From contig NZ_QYUL01000001.1 of assembly GCF_003590795.1 (NCBI RefSeq), positions 2,249,001 to 2,313,000 of the forward strand: a stretch of 64,000 bases of DNA, read 5' to 3'. Each line of letters begins with the position of its first letter. Positions within the stretch are counted from its first letter, which is position 1. This document shows positions 26,754-36,211 of the stretch, piece by piece. This DNA is from Azospirillum cavernae (GTDB lineage Bacteria > Pseudomonadota > Alphaproteobacteria > Azospirillales > Azospirillaceae). The position numbers and the translations under genes were made by a program. The notes under the pieces were generated by a model that saw nothing but the letters and a program-made list of their open reading frames with translations, made no database searches and was not told where the DNA came from.

Positions 26754-27782
26754 TCACGCCAGCCACACAATGCCCAGCAGGCTGAAAGACGCAAGGAACA
26801 GAGTCGCCCCCACCCCCAACAGCAGCGGGCGCGGCCCGCGCGCCCACAGCTTGGCCGGGTCGGCGTCCAGCCCCATCGCCCCCAGCGCCATCGCCAGCAG
26901 AAAGGGCGCGGCCTGCCCGGCCCAGCCGCGCGCCGTCTCCGGCACCAGACCGACGCTGTTCGCCGCGATCAGGATCAAAAAGCCCGCGACAAACCAAGGC
27001 AGCGGCGCTGGGCGCGGCCCCGCCGCCGGGCCGCTCCCCACGCTCCGGGCCAGCGTCGCGCCCATGCCGACCACCACCGGGGCCAGCAACGCCACCCGCC
27101 ACAGCTTGGCGATGGTCCCGGTCTCCCCCGCCTCCCGCCCATCCTGAAAGGCGGTGGCGACCGCTTGGCCAACCTCGTGGATCGACGCGCCCGCCCACAG
27201 GCCGAAAACATGCGGGTTCAGCGCCAGCGCCTCGGCCAGCAGCGGATAGACCAGCATCGACAGGGTGCCGCACAGGGTGACGCAGGCGATGGCGTAGGCG
27301 ACGTCCTCCTCCTCCGCGCCGGTCACGCTGTTGACCGCCAACACGGCGGACGCGCCGCAGATCGAGGTTCCCGCCCCGATCAGCCGGGCGAGACGCGGCT
27401 CCACCCCCAGCGCCCGGCCCAGCCACCCGGTGAACCACAGGCTGGCGAGCAACGACGCGGCGACCACCGCCAGCCCCGCCCCGCCCAACGCGCCGATCCG
27501 TCCAACCGTCACCTGCGCGCCCAACAGCACGACGGCGACGCGCAACAGCGGGCGGACGGTGAAGGCCACCCCGGCGCGCGCCGCCTCCCGCCCGCCTGGA
27601 CCCAGCAAGCGGCGCGCCGTCATCCCCAGCAGCACCGCCAGCACCAGCGGGCTGAGCGCCCGCCAGCCCAACGCCTGGGCCAGCGCGAAGGCCGCGACGG
27701 CCAACCCCGCCGACAGGGCGACGCCGGGCGTGACACGAGCAAGAAAGGTGGGAACGGCGCGGAACAGGGCGATGCGGATCAT
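26754..27782 (-). CDS. YeiH/YadS-type putative sulfate exporter family transporter
   Basis: 342-residue membrane protein with about 10 helices. Matches to the YeiH (UPF0324) family are visible: LGMTARRLLGPGGREAARAGVAF, GAGTSICGASAVLAV near residue 140, ASIHEVGQAVATAF near 205 and FLLAMALGAMGLDAD near 300. YeiH-like proteins are annotated as sulfate or sulfite exporters; the transported anion is uncertain. ATG 27782 has GGAGG 8 nt upstream, better than the ATG seven codons earlier. A LysR gene follows in the same operon. Confidence 0.87.
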   Translation of the reverse strand: MIRIALFRAVPTFLARVTPGVALSAGLAVAAFALAQALGWRALSPLVLAVLLGMTARRLLGPGGREAARAGVAFTVRPLLRVAVVLLGAQVTVGRIGALGGAGLAVVAASLLASLWFTGWLGRALGVEPRLARLIGAGTSICGASAVLAVNSVTGAEEEDVAYAIACVTLCGTLSMLVYPLLAEALALNPHVFGLWAGASIHEVGQAVATAFQDGREAGETGTIAKLWRVALLAPVVVGMGATLARSVGSGPAAGPRPAPLPWFVAGFLILIAANSVGLVPETARGWAGQAAPFLLAMALGAMGLDADPAKLWARGPRPLLLGVGATLFLASFSLLGIVWLA

Positions 27783-27837
27783 GATGACGGCCTCCAATTT
27801 CACAAGGAAACTGGCGGGAAATCGTCAATCCGTCCAA

Positions 27838-27879
27838 TTGATTGAAATTACCGTTTCGATCAGAATTTCAGATCAATCA
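27838..27879. promoter_or_regulatory. Candidate LysR-type operator upstream of yeiH
   Basis: AT-rich dyad in a GC-rich context: TTGATTGAAATT on one side, and AATTTCAGATCAATCA on the other as its imperfect reverse complement, spaced by ~14 bp. It lies 56-97 bp before the yeiH start, where a LysR activator would bind. The partner regulator is encoded just downstream of yeiH. Confidence 0.35.
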
Positions 27880-27893
27880 CGCTCTTGGCTCCG

Positions 27894-29144
27894 TCAGGCG
27901 AACAGCCCGGTGAAGGGCAGGAAATCGACCAGATCGCCGGGCTTGATCGCCACCGCCTCGGCGGGCATGTCGACCAGCCCGTCGGCCTCGACCATCGAGG
28001 TCAAAACGCCTGAGCTGTTGCTGGGGAATTTGATCGCCAGCGGACGGCTATCGGGCGCGCGCTCCAACCGGGCGCGCAGGAACTCGCGCCGCCCCGGCTT
28101 TTTGGTGAAGGAGAAACCGGCCACCACCAGACTGCGCGGGGTCGCCGCGCTCGACGCCCCCGACAGCCGCAACACCAACGGACGCCCAACCAGCAAGAAC
28201 GTCACCATCGCCGACACCGGGTTGCCGGGCAGGCCAAGGAAGGGCGTGGTCCCGACCCGGCCCAGCGCCAGCGGCTTGCCGGGCTTGATCGCCAAGGTCC
28301 ACAGATCGATGGAGCCAAGCGCGCTGACCGCCGCTTTGACATGGTCCTCCTCCCCCACCGACACGCCGCCGCTCGTCACCAGCAGATCGGCCCGCTCCGC
28401 CGCCTCGGCCAGCGCGGCGCGGGTGGCGTCGGGACGGTCGGGCAGGATGCCAAGGTCGATCACCTCGACCCCCAGCGCGTCGAGCTGGGCGGCCAACGTG
28501 TAACGGTTGGCGTCGTAGATGGCGTGGTCGGGCTTGGGCGTTCCCGGCTCCCGCAGCTCGTCGCCGGTGGAGAACAGCGCGACGCGCAAACGCGTGCGCA
28601 CGGTGACGGTGGAGCGCCCGACGGCGGCGGCCAAGCCGATTTCCTGCGCGCGCATTCGCTGGCCCGGACGCAGAACCACCGACCCGGCGGTCATGTCCTC
28701 CCCCAGCGGGCGGATGTTGGCGCCGGGCTTCAGCCGGGCGGGAACCCAGACCGCCACGCCGTCCGCCTCGGCCCGGCAATCTTCCTGCATGGCGACGCGA
28801 TCGACGCCGGCGGGAATCGGCGCGCCGGTGAAGATGCGCACCGCTTGCCCCGGCGCGACGACGCCCGCGAAGGACGATCCGGCGGGAACCCGCCCGGCCA
28901 CGCTCAAGCGCCGCTCGCCCTCGCCCATGCCCTCGCCCGCCGCGAAGCCCCAGCCGTCCATCGCCGACACGGCGGCGGGGGGAACGTTGACCGGGGCCGT
29001 CACCTCCTCCGCCAGCACGCGGCCCAGCGCGGCGCGCAGGGGCGCCGCCTCCGTCCCCGTCACCGGGCCATAGCCCTGGTCGATGCGGGCCAGCGCCGCG
29101 TCCAACGACAAGGCGGTGGGGCCGTGAGCGGTGCAGTCGTCCAT
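27894..29144 (-). CDS. moeA: Molybdopterin molybdenumtransferase MoeA
   Basis: 416 residues. MoeA inserts molybdate into adenylated molybdopterin in the last step of molybdenum cofactor synthesis. Visible features: LPAGSSFAGVVAPGQAVRIFTGAPIP-type N-terminal region near residue 85, MoCF motif TSGGVSVGEEDHVK near residue 250 and FLGLPGNPVSAMVTF near 300. The length and end are normal. The start is ATG 29144 with AAGGA upstream; an ATG eight codons further up lacks one. No other Moco genes lie in the window. Confidence 0.93.
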   Translation of the reverse strand: MDDCTAHGPTALSLDAALARIDQGYGPVTGTEAAPLRAALGRVLAEEVTAPVNVPPAAVSAMDGWGFAAGEGMGEGERRLSVAGRVPAGSSFAGVVAPGQAVRIFTGAPIPAGVDRVAMQEDCRAEADGVAVWVPARLKPGANIRPLGEDMTAGSVVLRPGQRMRAQEIGLAAAVGRSTVTVRTRLRVALFSTGDELREPGTPKPDHAIYDANRYTLAAQLDALGVEVIDLGILPDRPDATRAALAEAAERADLLVTSGGVSVGEEDHVKAAVSALGSIDLWTLAIKPGKPLALGRVGTTPFLGLPGNPVSAMVTFLLVGRPLVLRLSGASSAATPRSLVVAGFSFTKKPGRREFLRARLERAPDSRPLAIKFPSNSSGVLTSMVEADGLVDMPAEAVAIKPGDLVDFLPFTGLFA

Positions 29145-29286
29145 CAGAATCGTCCTTATGCCGGGCAAGCGCGGCGGGTTGCGGGTCCAGCCTCTTTAAC
29201 GCACAGCCGACACCGGCCCCTTGTCCAAGGTCAAGCCCTCAGACTCGCGTGTCTGGGGCGAATCGGCGGAATGGACGCCCCCAACC

Positions 29287-29315
29287 TTGCCGAGTCTGGA
29301 TTGTCTCCCCATACT
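29287..29315 (+). promoter_or_regulatory. Candidate sigma70-type promoter of the lytic transglycosylase gene
   Basis: -35 TTGCCG (29287-29292), 17-bp spacer, -10 CATACT (29310-29315), each matching the consensus at 4 of 6 positions. The predicted start near 29322 is compatible with the GTG start at 29361, which has its own Shine-Dalgarno. Confidence 0.4.
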
Positions 29316-29360
29316 CCTCCAAACAGCATAATGTCGGGCGTTGGTTTTGGAGGGCAGTCT

Positions 29361-30215
29361 GTGGTTGGTCGTGTCGTGTCGGTGGTTTTGGCGGCGTTCA
29401 TCGCCCTGACCGCGCCCGCTGTTTTCGCGGCGGAGAAACCGGCGCCCAACGTCGCCCAATTGGCCGCGCCAATCACGCCCATGGCGGCCAAGCGCGTGTC
29501 GGATTGCGAGGCCGCCGAACAGGGCGACCCCAACGCCGCCTATCGTCTGGCTCGTCGCTATCTGTTCGGCATCGGGGTTGGCCGCGACCGGCGGCTTGGC
29601 ACGGCATGGCTGCGCGCCGCCGCCTCGCGCGGGCACAGCGAAGCCCGCCGCATGGTCAATTACGTTCCCGGCGGCATGGGCCGCATCCGCCCCTGGTGCC
29701 GCCCCGGCGGCGCGCCGGTGCGCAACGTCGCCCCGCCCCCGGCGGAAATCGTCCGGTTGGTCGAAGCCATCGCCCCTCGCCACGGCGTCGATCCGGCCCT
29801 GGTCCTGGCGGTGATCCAGGCGGAAAGCGCCTTCCGCACCGACGCCGTGTCGCCCAAGGACGCCGCCGGTCTGATGCAGTTGATCCCCGGCACCGCCGAC
29901 CGTTTCGGCGTGTCCGACGTCTTCGACCCCGCCCAGAACATCACCGGCGGCGTGCGCTATCTGCGCTGGCTGCTGGCCTATTTTCAGGGCGACGTGACGC
30001 TGGCGCTGGCCGGTTACAACGCCGGAGAGGGCGCGGTGGACCGTTACAAGGGCATCCCGCCCTATGAGGAAACCCAGAATTACGTGCGCATCATCCGCCG
30101 GATTTACGGGGCGACCCATCACCCGTTCGACCAGCGCGTGGTCGATCCGTCTCCGGCCCTGTCCGGAGAGGCTGCGGAGTTGCCACGCACCGGGAAATCA
30201 TCGAAAAAGGGCTGA
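29361..30215 (+). CDS. Lytic transglycosylase (SLT domain) with Sel1-like N-terminal region
   Basis: 284 residues, secreted. The signal peptide is VVGRVVSVVLAAFIALTAPAVFA. Residues ~45-100 contain Sel1-like repeat motifs (AEQGDPNAAYRLARRYLFGIGV). The C-terminal half (~residues 130-255) is a goose-lysozyme-like SLT domain with catalytic Glu in VIQAESAF (near residue 154) and the partner segments GLMQLIPGTA and LALAGYNAGEGAV. It cleaves peptidoglycan glycan strands. I chose GTG 29361 because GGAGG stands 7 nt upstream; an ATG at 29331 lacks a Shine-Dalgarno and would precede the signal peptide. Confidence 0.88.
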   Translation: MVGRVVSVVLAAFIALTAPAVFAAEKPAPNVAQLAAPITPMAAKRVSDCEAAEQGDPNAAYRLARRYLFGIGVGRDRRLGTAWLRAAASRGHSEARRMVNYVPGGMGRIRPWCRPGGAPVRNVAPPPAEIVRLVEAIAPRHGVDPALVLAVIQAESAFRTDAVSPKDAAGLMQLIPGTADRFGVSDVFDPAQNITGGVRYLRWLLAYFQGDVTLALAGYNAGEGAVDRYKGIPPYEETQNYVRIIRRIYGATHHPFDQRVVDPSPALSGEAAELPRTGKSSKKG

Positions 30216-30258
30216 GCCGTTTCCGTTCCCCCCTGTTGGGAGTTCCCGCCCCGTGCCG

Positions 30259-31101
30259 ATGTCCGAACGCAGCTTTCTCGGCCTCAGCGCCGCCGGGTTT
30301 CACCGGGTCGCCTACACCCAATGGGGCCGCGACGACGCGCCCGCCGTCCTGTGCGTCCATGGCCTGACCCGCAACGGGCGTGATTTCGATCCGCTGGCCT
30401 TGGCGCTGGCCGACCGCCGCCGGGTCGCCTGCCCCGACGTGGTCGGGCGCGGCAAAAGCGCTTGGCTGCCAGTTCCGGCGCTCTACGGCTACCCGCAATA
30501 TTGCGCCGACATGGCGGCGTTGATCGCCCGGATGGGGGTGGATCAGGTCGATTGGGTCGGCACCTCGATGGGCGGCTTGATCGGCATGACGCTGGCCGCC
30601 CAACCCAACAACCCGATCCGTCGTCTGGTCATCAACGACGTCGGCCCGCTGATTTCCAAGGTCGGGTTGCAGCGCATCGCCGATTACGTCGGCAAGGACC
30701 CGGTGTTCGAGGACGTCGCCGCCGTCGAAGCCTATCTGCGCTTCACCCTGATGGGCTTTGGCCGTTTGACCGATGGGCAATGGCGCCATCTGGCCGAGCA
30801 CAGCGCCCGCCAGCGGCCCGACGGCCTGCTGGGCCTCGCCTATGATCCCGGCATCGCCGACGCCTTCAAGGCGCAGCCGATGCAGGACGTCGATCTCTGG
30901 GCCTTGTGGGACCGCGTGACCTGCCCGGTTCTGGTGCTGCGCGGCGCCGAATCCGATCTGTTGACGGCGGAGACCGCCGAGGAGATGACCCGGCGCGGCC
31001 CCGGCGCCCGGATCATCGAGATCCCCCACACCGGCCACGCCCCCGCTTTGATGAGCGAGGAGCAAATCGCCGTCGTCCGCTCCTTCCTGTTGGACGCGTA
31101 G
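30259..31101 (+). CDS. Alpha/beta hydrolase
   Basis: 280-residue cytoplasmic hydrolase. The fold is complete: oxyanion strand VLCVHGLTRNGRDF, nucleophile elbow GTSMGG (near residue 108), acid in LRGAESDLL (near 240) and histidine in HTGHAPAL (near 263). The substrate cannot be read from sequence. It lies 43 bp after the lytic transglycosylase gene. A GTG two codons upstream is an alternative start. A small secreted-protein gene follows after 23 bp. Confidence 0.85.
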   Translation: MSERSFLGLSAAGFHRVAYTQWGRDDAPAVLCVHGLTRNGRDFDPLALALADRRRVACPDVVGRGKSAWLPVPALYGYPQYCADMAALIARMGVDQVDWVGTSMGGLIGMTLAAQPNNPIRRLVINDVGPLISKVGLQRIADYVGKDPVFEDVAAVEAYLRFTLMGFGRLTDGQWRHLAEHSARQRPDGLLGLAYDPGIADAFKAQPMQDVDLWALWDRVTCPVLVLRGAESDLLTAETAEEMTRRGPGARIIEIPHTGHAPALMSEEQIAVVRSFLLDA

Positions 31102-31124
31102 GCCGGGCGATGGGAGGCGGGGCA

Positions 31125-31709
31125 ATGCGGCGCGCGACATTGATCGGCGCCCTGCTGGGCGGTTTGGCCGCCGCCCCGCCCGCCGCCCTGCCCGCATTGG
31201 CGCAGGACGGGCCGAAGCGCGACGCGCTGGATTGGCTGGCCGGGGAGCCGATGACCCTGCTGGATTGGGGAATCGCCCGGCTGCGCAACGATCTGGATTT
31301 TGCGGCGGCGGACGCGGCGGCGGCGGGACGCTCCACGCTGGGGCGCAGCGGCGTGTTCTACCGCCCGCAGGACCGCAAGATCGTCGGCTACGCCAGCTTC
31401 GTCGAACCGGCGGCCAACCGGACGGACGCGGTCTGCGTCGAGCTGTTCGCGCGGGTGGTCGGCGCGCTCGTCCATGGCGCGCCGCAAGGATCGGGCGGGG
31501 CGAGCTGGTATCTGGAAAGCCTCTTCGGGCACGAGACCCGCACCGCCACGCGGCCCCAGGATTTGGGCGACCAGATGGCCGAGCGCGTCGCCCTGCAAAT
31601 CACGGTCGGCCCCCGCCCCGCCGCCGCGTTCGAGGATTCCCGCCGCGTCGTCTGCACCGGGCGACTCGACTCGCCGCCCGCCGGTCTGGCCTTGCGGATC
31701 GAGGGCTGA
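31125..31709 (+). CDS. Secreted protein of unknown function
   Basis: 194 residues with a clear signal peptide (RRATLIGALLGGLAAAPPAALPALAQ). The mature part is soluble, with no recognised motif apart from a WYLESLFGHETRTA segment and two cysteines. It follows the hydrolase gene closely and precedes rsmA by 49 bp. GGGAGG stands 7 nt before ATG 31125, which decides the start over an upstream ATG at 31110. I cannot assign a function. Confidence 0.65.
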   Translation: MRRATLIGALLGGLAAAPPAALPALAQDGPKRDALDWLAGEPMTLLDWGIARLRNDLDFAAADAAAAGRSTLGRSGVFYRPQDRKIVGYASFVEPAANRTDAVCVELFARVVGALVHGAPQGSGGASWYLESLFGHETRTATRPQDLGDQMAERVALQITVGPRPAAAFEDSRRVVCTGRLDSPPAGLALRIEG

Positions 31710-31758
31710 ACGCAATCCGGCTGCTGACGCGCGAGCGCCCTTGGGCTTATAAGACGGG

Positions 31759-32646
31759 ATGACCGACCCGACCGCTCTTCCGGCCCCTGCGCCGACGTTC
31801 GACCCGCACGCCTTGCCGCCGCTGCGCGAGGTGATCGCCCGTTTTGGCCTGGACGCCAAAAAGTCGATGGGACAAAATTTCCTGCTCGACCTGAACCTGA
31901 CCGGACGCATCGCCCGATCCGCCGGGTCGATGACGGGAATCACCGCGATTGAGGTTGGTCCCGGCCCCGGCGGCCTGACCCGCGCGCTGCTCGCCACCAA
32001 CGCCCCGCGCGTCATCGCCATCGAGCGCGACCGCCGTTTCATCGACGCGTTGCAGGATGTGGTCGAGGCCTCCCACGGGCGCTTGACCATCGTCGAGGCC
32101 GACGCGCTGACCGTCGATCCCGAACAATTGGCCCCGGCCCCGCGCGCCATCGTCGCCAACCTGCCCTACAACGTCGCCACCCCGCTGCTGCTGGGCTGGC
32201 TGGCGCGGATCGAGGCCTATGTCAGCCTGACCTTGATGTTCCAAAAGGAGGTCGCCGACCGGCTGGTCGCCAAACCGGGCAGCAAGGCCTATGGCCGCCT
32301 GTCGGTCATCACCCAATGGCGGGCCGACGCGCGGGTTCTGTTCAACCTGCCGCCGCGCGCCTTCACCCCGCCGCCCAAGGTGGAATCGACCGTCGTCCAA
32401 CTGGTGCCGCGCGCCAACCCCGAACCGGCGGAGTGGCGGATCCTGGAAAAAGTCACCGCCGCCGCCTTTGGCCAGCGCCGCAAGATGCTGCGCCAGAGCT
32501 TGAAATCGCTGGGCGACGCCGAAGCCCTGCTGGAGCAGGTCGGCATCAGCCCGACCTCGCGCGCCGAGGAGGTGGACGTCGCCGGTTTCGCCGCGCTGGC
32601 CCGCGCGGTCCAGGCGCGAGAGGCCGCAAACCCGCCATGCCCCTGA
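31759..32646 (+). CDS. rsmA: 16S rRNA (adenine1518/1519-N6)-dimethyltransferase RsmA
   Basis: 295-residue KsgA/RsmA enzyme that dimethylates two adjacent adenosines in the 3' end of 16S rRNA late in 30S assembly. Landmarks: [16 protein letters not shown] near residue 36, motif [15 protein letters not shown] near 72, catalytic motif NLPYNVATP near 134 and the VDSTV-like [12 protein letters not shown] near 209. Ends over the start of the ArfB-like gene by 10 bp, so the two are co-translated. Confidence 0.95.
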   Translation: MTDPTALPAPAPTFDPHALPPLREVIARFGLDAKKSMGQNFLLDLNLTGRIARSAGSMTGITAIEVGPGPGGLTRALLATNAPRVIAIERDRRFIDALQDVVEASHGRLTIVEADALTVDPEQLAPAPRAIVANLPYNVATPLLLGWLARIEAYVSLTLMFQKEVADRLVAKPGSKAYGRLSVITQWRADARVLFNLPPRAFTPPPKVESTVVQLVPRANPEPAEWRILEKVTAAAFGQRRKMLRQSLKSLGDAEALLEQVGISPTSRAEEVDVAGFAALARAVQAREAANPPCP

Positions 32647-33065
32647 TCCGCGTCACCCACCGGATTTCCATCGACGAGAACGAGTTGGAGGAATCCTTCG
32701 TTCGCGCCTCGGGTCCGGGGGGCCAGCATGTCAACAAGACCGATTCGGCGGTGCAGTTGCGCTTTGACGTCCGCAACTCCCCCAACCTGCCCGACGACGT
32801 GCGCGGGCGGCTGGTCCGGCTGGCCGGGTCGCGGTTGACGCTCGACGGGGTTCTGGTGCTGGTCGCCGACCGTCACCGCTCGCAGATGCGCAACCGGGTG
32901 GACGCGCAGGAACGGCTGATCGACCTGATCCGCGAAGCCGCCGCCCCGCCCCCGCCGCCCCGCCGCGCGACCAAGCCGACCAAGGGTTCCAAGCAACGCC
33001 GCCTGGACGGAAAAGCCATCCGGTCGGAGGTGAAGAAAATGCGCGGGCGCGGCGGAGAGGATTGA
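32637..33065 (+). CDS. arfB: Peptidyl-tRNA hydrolase ArfB-like ribosome rescue factor
   Basis: 142 residues. The GGQ motif of class I release factors is at about residue 28 ([18 protein letters not shown]), and the C-terminus is a basic tail ([21 protein letters not shown]) that enters the mRNA channel. These are the features of ArfB (YaeJ), which rescues ribosomes stalled at mRNA ends without stop codons. The frame includes a run of prolines (residue ~100) between the GGQ domain and the tail. It overlaps rsmA. Confidence 0.92.
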   Translation: MPLIRVTHRISIDENELEESFVRASGPGGQHVNKTDSAVQLRFDVRNSPNLPDDVRGRLVRLAGSRLTLDGVLVLVADRHRSQMRNRVDAQERLIDLIREAAAPPPPPRRATKPTKGSKQRRLDGKAIRSEVKKMRGRGGED

Positions 33066-33090
33066 AAGGCCGGAGGGTCGTCGTCGCTTT

Positions 33091-33199
33091 CCCCCTCCCC
33101 GACCCTCCCCCGCTTAACAGCGGGAGAGGGGGACAGGAGCCTTGTCAACGCGCGGCCATGTTCCCTCTCCCGCACAGCGGGGGAGGGTTAGGGAGGGGG
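33091..33199. repeat. Pair of REP-like inverted GC-rich hairpins between convergent genes
   Basis: Two related ~40-bp units, 33091-33132 and 33162-33199, in opposite orientation. Each has an internal hairpin (CCCTCCCCCGC...GCGGGAGAGGG; CCCTCTCCCGC...GCGGGGGAGGG) with a flanking CCCTCCCC-type tract. They lie between the arfB and histidine-kinase 3' ends. A related hairpin is at 46273-46315. Likely REP-type repeats that may also serve as transcription ends. Confidence 0.75.
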
Positions 33200-33222
33200 C
33201 GACCATCGCCGAACCTTTCCGC

Positions 33223-34641
33223 CTAAGCCGCCGCAGGCAGGCAAACCGTGACCGTGGTGCCAAGGCCGACGCGGCTGTCGATGGCGATTTGGCCGCCCAA
33301 CGGGCCGACCACGGCGTTGTGGACTATGGACAGCCCCAACCCCGCGCCGCCGCCGATGGCGCCGTCGGTGTAAAAGGGATCGAACACCCGCTCCAGATGC
33401 TCGGGCGCGATGCCGCAGCCGTCGTCGGCGACGGTCAGCGCCACGCGGCCCTCCGGCTCCGGGCGCGCCCGCACCGTCACGGCGCCCGCCCGACCGTCGG
33501 GGAAGGCGTGGCGCGCGGCGTTGCTGACGGTCTGCTGAAGAACGACGTCGAGCAGATTCGGCGCGCCCAGAACCCGCAACCCGGCGGGGGCGTCCAACAC
33601 CAGCGCGACGCCCGGCGGCATCATCGCCTCGATGATCGGGCGGTTGCGGGCCAGCAGGTCGCGCAGGTCCACCACCCCCATGTCCTGCTCCGCGCCGACC
33701 TCAAGCTGTTTGAGAGCGTCGACGAGGTTCGCCATCCGTCGGGCGTTGTCCAACAGGATGGATCCAGACTCGCGCGCCGTCTCGACGAATTCCGCCAAAT
33801 CCGCGCGGCGCACGGCGCCCCCGGCCATCGTCCGAGCAAAGTTCTCCGTCGTGTCGGCGAGATGGCTGGCCAGACTGATCTGGATGCCGACGGGCGCGTT
33901 GATCTGATGCGCCAGACTGGCCACCAGCCGCCCCAGCGCCGCGCTCCGCTCCACCGTGACCAGTTGCGCCTGGGTGTCCTTCAGCGTCGCGTGAGACTCC
34001 TCAAGCTCCTGATGCGCGTGTCGGAGATTCTCGTGTGACCGCGCCAGATCACGCTCGACCAAAAAGCTCCGCCGCCAATGCTGATCGAAAAACCAACTCG
34101 CCAGCAGCGTGATCGCGGCGACGATTCCGCCGCTGAACAGGCGCGTTCCCGCGCTCAAAACGTCAAGACCAAGCAAGGGCATGTGGACAAACGAAATCGT
34201 CACGACCACAACGCCAACCAGCGCCGCAAAGCGAAGACTGAAGGAAAAGGGAGCAAGCAAGAGAAGGGCGATGCCAACGGTCGAATTCACCAATGGTCCC
34301 TGCCAGGGAGCCACGGCGTAGGCCGTGGCCATAAACCCGGATCCCAGCAAATACCCCACGCCGACCACCAGATGCAGATACCCATAGGTGACGCGATGGA
34401 AGGACGCCACGAACAGAATTGAAAAACAGGCGATCCCCAACAGTCGGAACAGGATTCCTTCAGGTCGAAGATCTGGAATCAGGTGCATGTCAAAAAGCAG
34501 ACGGGACATATGGCCAGAAACCACCAGCGTCGCGACGACGCGAAGTGCGATCTGGTCACGACGGCGCGCCCGGTCGCGATAAGCGGCGGCATCCTCCCCA
34601 CGCAGAGTTACGCGGTTCGTCAGACAGGATGGCGCCCGCAT
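33223..34641 (-). CDS. Membrane sensor histidine kinase (orphan)
   Basis: 472 residues. The N-terminal ~190 residues hold about six membrane helices (MASE-like sensor; [32 protein letters not shown] and others). A coiled-coil linker ([18 protein letters not shown]) leads to the catalytic core. The phosphoacceptor H-box is [10 protein letters not shown] near residue 244, and the ATPase has N-box SNAARHAF, G1 DDGCGIA and G2 GGGAGLGLS. No response regulator is next to it, so the partner is unknown. The start at 34641 has GGAGG 4 nt upstream. The upstream open frame to 34944 lacks family features. Confidence 0.9.
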   Translation of the reverse strand: MRAPSCLTNRVTLRGEDAAAYRDRARRRDQIALRVVATLVVSGHMSRLLFDMHLIPDLRPEGILFRLLGIACFSILFVASFHRVTYGYLHLVVGVGYLLGSGFMATAYAVAPWQGPLVNSTVGIALLLLAPFSFSLRFAALVGVVVVTISFVHMPLLGLDVLSAGTRLFSGGIVAAITLLASWFFDQHWRRSFLVERDLARSHENLRHAHQELEESHATLKDTQAQLVTVERSAALGRLVASLAHQINAPVGIQISLASHLADTTENFARTMAGGAVRRADLAEFVETARESGSILLDNARRMANLVDALKQLEVGAEQDMGVVDLRDLLARNRPIIEAMMPPGVALVLDAPAGLRVLGAPNLLDVVLQQTVSNAARHAFPDGRAGAVTVRARPEPEGRVALTVADDGCGIAPEHLERVFDPFYTDGAIGGGAGLGLSIVHNAVVGPLGGQIAIDSRVGLGTTVTVCLPAAA

Positions 34642-35001
34642 CGGACCTCCGCCGCATCGCTCAACACGGTGCCCGCCTCCCCTGGCTTGGCCGCTCCTGG
34701 GTTGGCGGCTCCTGGTTTGACGGTTGTGCGCGCCGTTTGCGCGCCTCACCGCAATGATTAATTCGAGGTTGTCCAGGCGGCAAGCGTCATACAACAGCTC
34801 ATCATCAAACGTCGCAGGCGGAGCGCCGCAAAACGCTCTGGCCAACGCCAAAAATCTGGTCCAAGCCAAAAGGCAACGGGGTGGCGGCATGACACAGTCA
34901 TAGGATCGACCGAAAGAATGGACGGCCAAACAAGGCCGAATCAACGACGGCGCCGTTGTTTGGGTGTCACTGCCCTTTCAAAAACATCGGAGCCACCCAA
35001 C
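34642..35001. other. Intergenic region between histidine kinase and PRC-barrel genes
   Basis: 360 bp between divergent genes. About 34690-34730 holds a short tandem repeat of a GGCGGCTCCTGG-like unit. The stretch ~34760-34880 has coding-like composition on the minus strand but no recognised protein and no good start, so I do not call a gene. A small hairpin (GGCC...GGCC) is near 34925. Confidence 0.4.
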
Positions 35002-35451
35002 ATGCGCCGCAACCTCATCGCCGCCGCCACCACGCTGGTTCTTCTGTCCGGCGCGGCGGTTGCTCAATCCACCACGCCGACCACAACCATGCCGGCGGCC
35101 CCCAACCTGTCGGTCGCCGCCGTCGGCCCGGCGGTCAGCGCCGACTCGCTGATCGGAAAGACGGTCTATGGCCGCGACAACAACAAGATCGGTGAAATCG
35201 ACGACGTCATCCTCGATTCCAACGGGCAAGCCAAACAGCTCGTCATCGGCGCCGGCGGCTTCCTCGGCATGGGCGAGAAGAAGGTCGCCATCGACTACGC
35301 CGTGGGCGTCTGGGACCGGGCGCAGGACCGCATGAACCTGACCGGCCTGATCCGCGAGGATTTCAAGACGATGCCGGACTTCAAGTATGACGACGCGATG
35401 AAGTCGATCAACCGCAACAAGAAGCCCGCCGAGACCACCACCGTCAAATAA
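35002..35451 (+). CDS. Secreted PRC-barrel domain protein
   Basis: 149 residues. The signal peptide is RRNLIAAATTLVLLSGAAVAQ. Residues ~48-115 form a PRC-barrel domain (SLIGKTVYGRDNNKIGEIDDVILDSNG, then GFLGMGEKKVAIDY), a fold found in photosynthetic reaction-centre H subunits and in 16S rRNA processing and stress proteins. Role unknown; a periplasmic stress or envelope role is common for this small secreted type. A strong bidirectional terminator follows at 35471. Confidence 0.85.
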   Translation: MRRNLIAAATTLVLLSGAAVAQSTTPTTTMPAAPNLSVAAVGPAVSADSLIGKTVYGRDNNKIGEIDDVILDSNGQAKQLVIGAGGFLGMGEKKVAIDYAVGVWDRAQDRMNLTGLIREDFKTMPDFKYDDAMKSINRNKKPAETTTVK

Positions 35452-35470
35452 CCGCTCAAAACCGACCACG

Positions 35471-35500
35471 CGCCCCTTTCCCCAACCGGAGAAAGGGGCG
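35471..35500. terminator. Bidirectional hairpin between convergent genes
   Basis: Perfect 10-bp stem, CGCCCCTTTC with GAAAGGGGCG, and a 10-nt loop, between the PRC-barrel gene and the ATP12 gene. No strong U-tract on either side, so it may act with Rho or simply as an mRNA 3' stabiliser. Confidence 0.65.
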
Positions 35501-35512
35501 TCATGGTTTCAA

Positions 35513-36211
35513 TCAACCGCGCAGCAAATCCACAAAGCGGCGGCAATCGGCGATGTCGGCGCGCAGATTGACCCGGCGCTTGGTCGATTCCGAATCCTCG
35601 CCCCAATGCTCGATCTGATAGGTTTCGTCGAGCTGCGCCGCCTCGAACGCCTCGTCGGGGCTGATCCGGCCCTCCAGCAGCGCCAGCGCCACCACCAGCG
35701 AGCCGCAGGCCCCGGTGACGGTCTGCAAGGCGACCAGTTCCCAATCATCGCGCGTCTCGACCACCGCGCGCAGGGCGCGCAAGGCTTCCGGCGGTTGCGG
35801 CTTCGGCATCAGCCCGTGACAAACCTGCAAGGGCGCGTCGTGCTGCAAGGCCACCCAATCCAACAAGGGCTGCCATACCCGCGCCTGCCGTTCGACCAGC
35901 GTTTGCGGGTGTTCGGCGTGATAGCACACCAGATCGGTTTCCGCGTAGGCGGCGACCGCGTCGATGATCTCGCCGCGCTTGACCGGAACCAGATCCACCG
36001 CCGTGCTGGACAGTTGCATCAGCGGCATGGCGTGGGGATCGACCTTGTCGCCCTGCGCGTCCCATTCCGCCGCCACGCCACGGGCCAACGCCTCCGACGG
36101 GAAGACCAGCGCCGCCTTGGCCGGGCTGCGGATCGGGCGGCCGTCAAGCTCGACCTGGAAACCACCGGCGGGCGCCGCCGCGACGCCCGCCGCCGTGTAG
36201 AAACGCTTCAT
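35513..36211 (-). CDS. ATP12 family F1-ATPase assembly chaperone
   Basis: 232 residues. ATP12 binds the F1-ATPase alpha subunit during assembly; bacterial homologues are typical of Alphaproteobacteria. Visible family features: RFYTAAGVAAAPAGGFQVELDGRPIRSPAK at the N-terminus and the conserved middle segment EWDAQGDKVDPHAMPLMQL. Starts inside the end of the HAD gene (ATGA overlap), last gene of the crcB-rluC-HAD-ATP12 operon. A terminator lies just after its stop. Confidence 0.9.
   Translation of the reverse strand: MKRFYTAAGVAAAPAGGFQVELDGRPIRSPAKAALVFPSEALARGVAAEWDAQGDKVDPHAMPLMQLSSTAVDLVPVKRGEIIDAVAAYAETDLVCYHAEHPQTLVERQARVWQPLLDWVALQHDAPLQVCHGLMPKPQPPEALRALRAVVETRDDWELVALQTVTGACGSLVVALALLEGRISPDEAFEAAQLDETYQIEHWGEDSESTKRRVNLRADIADCRRFVDLLRG

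Noticed and set aside
33223-34944. Histidine kinase extended to 34944
   Set aside because: The extra ~100 residues have no kinase feature; ATG 34641 has GGAGG 4 nt upstream.
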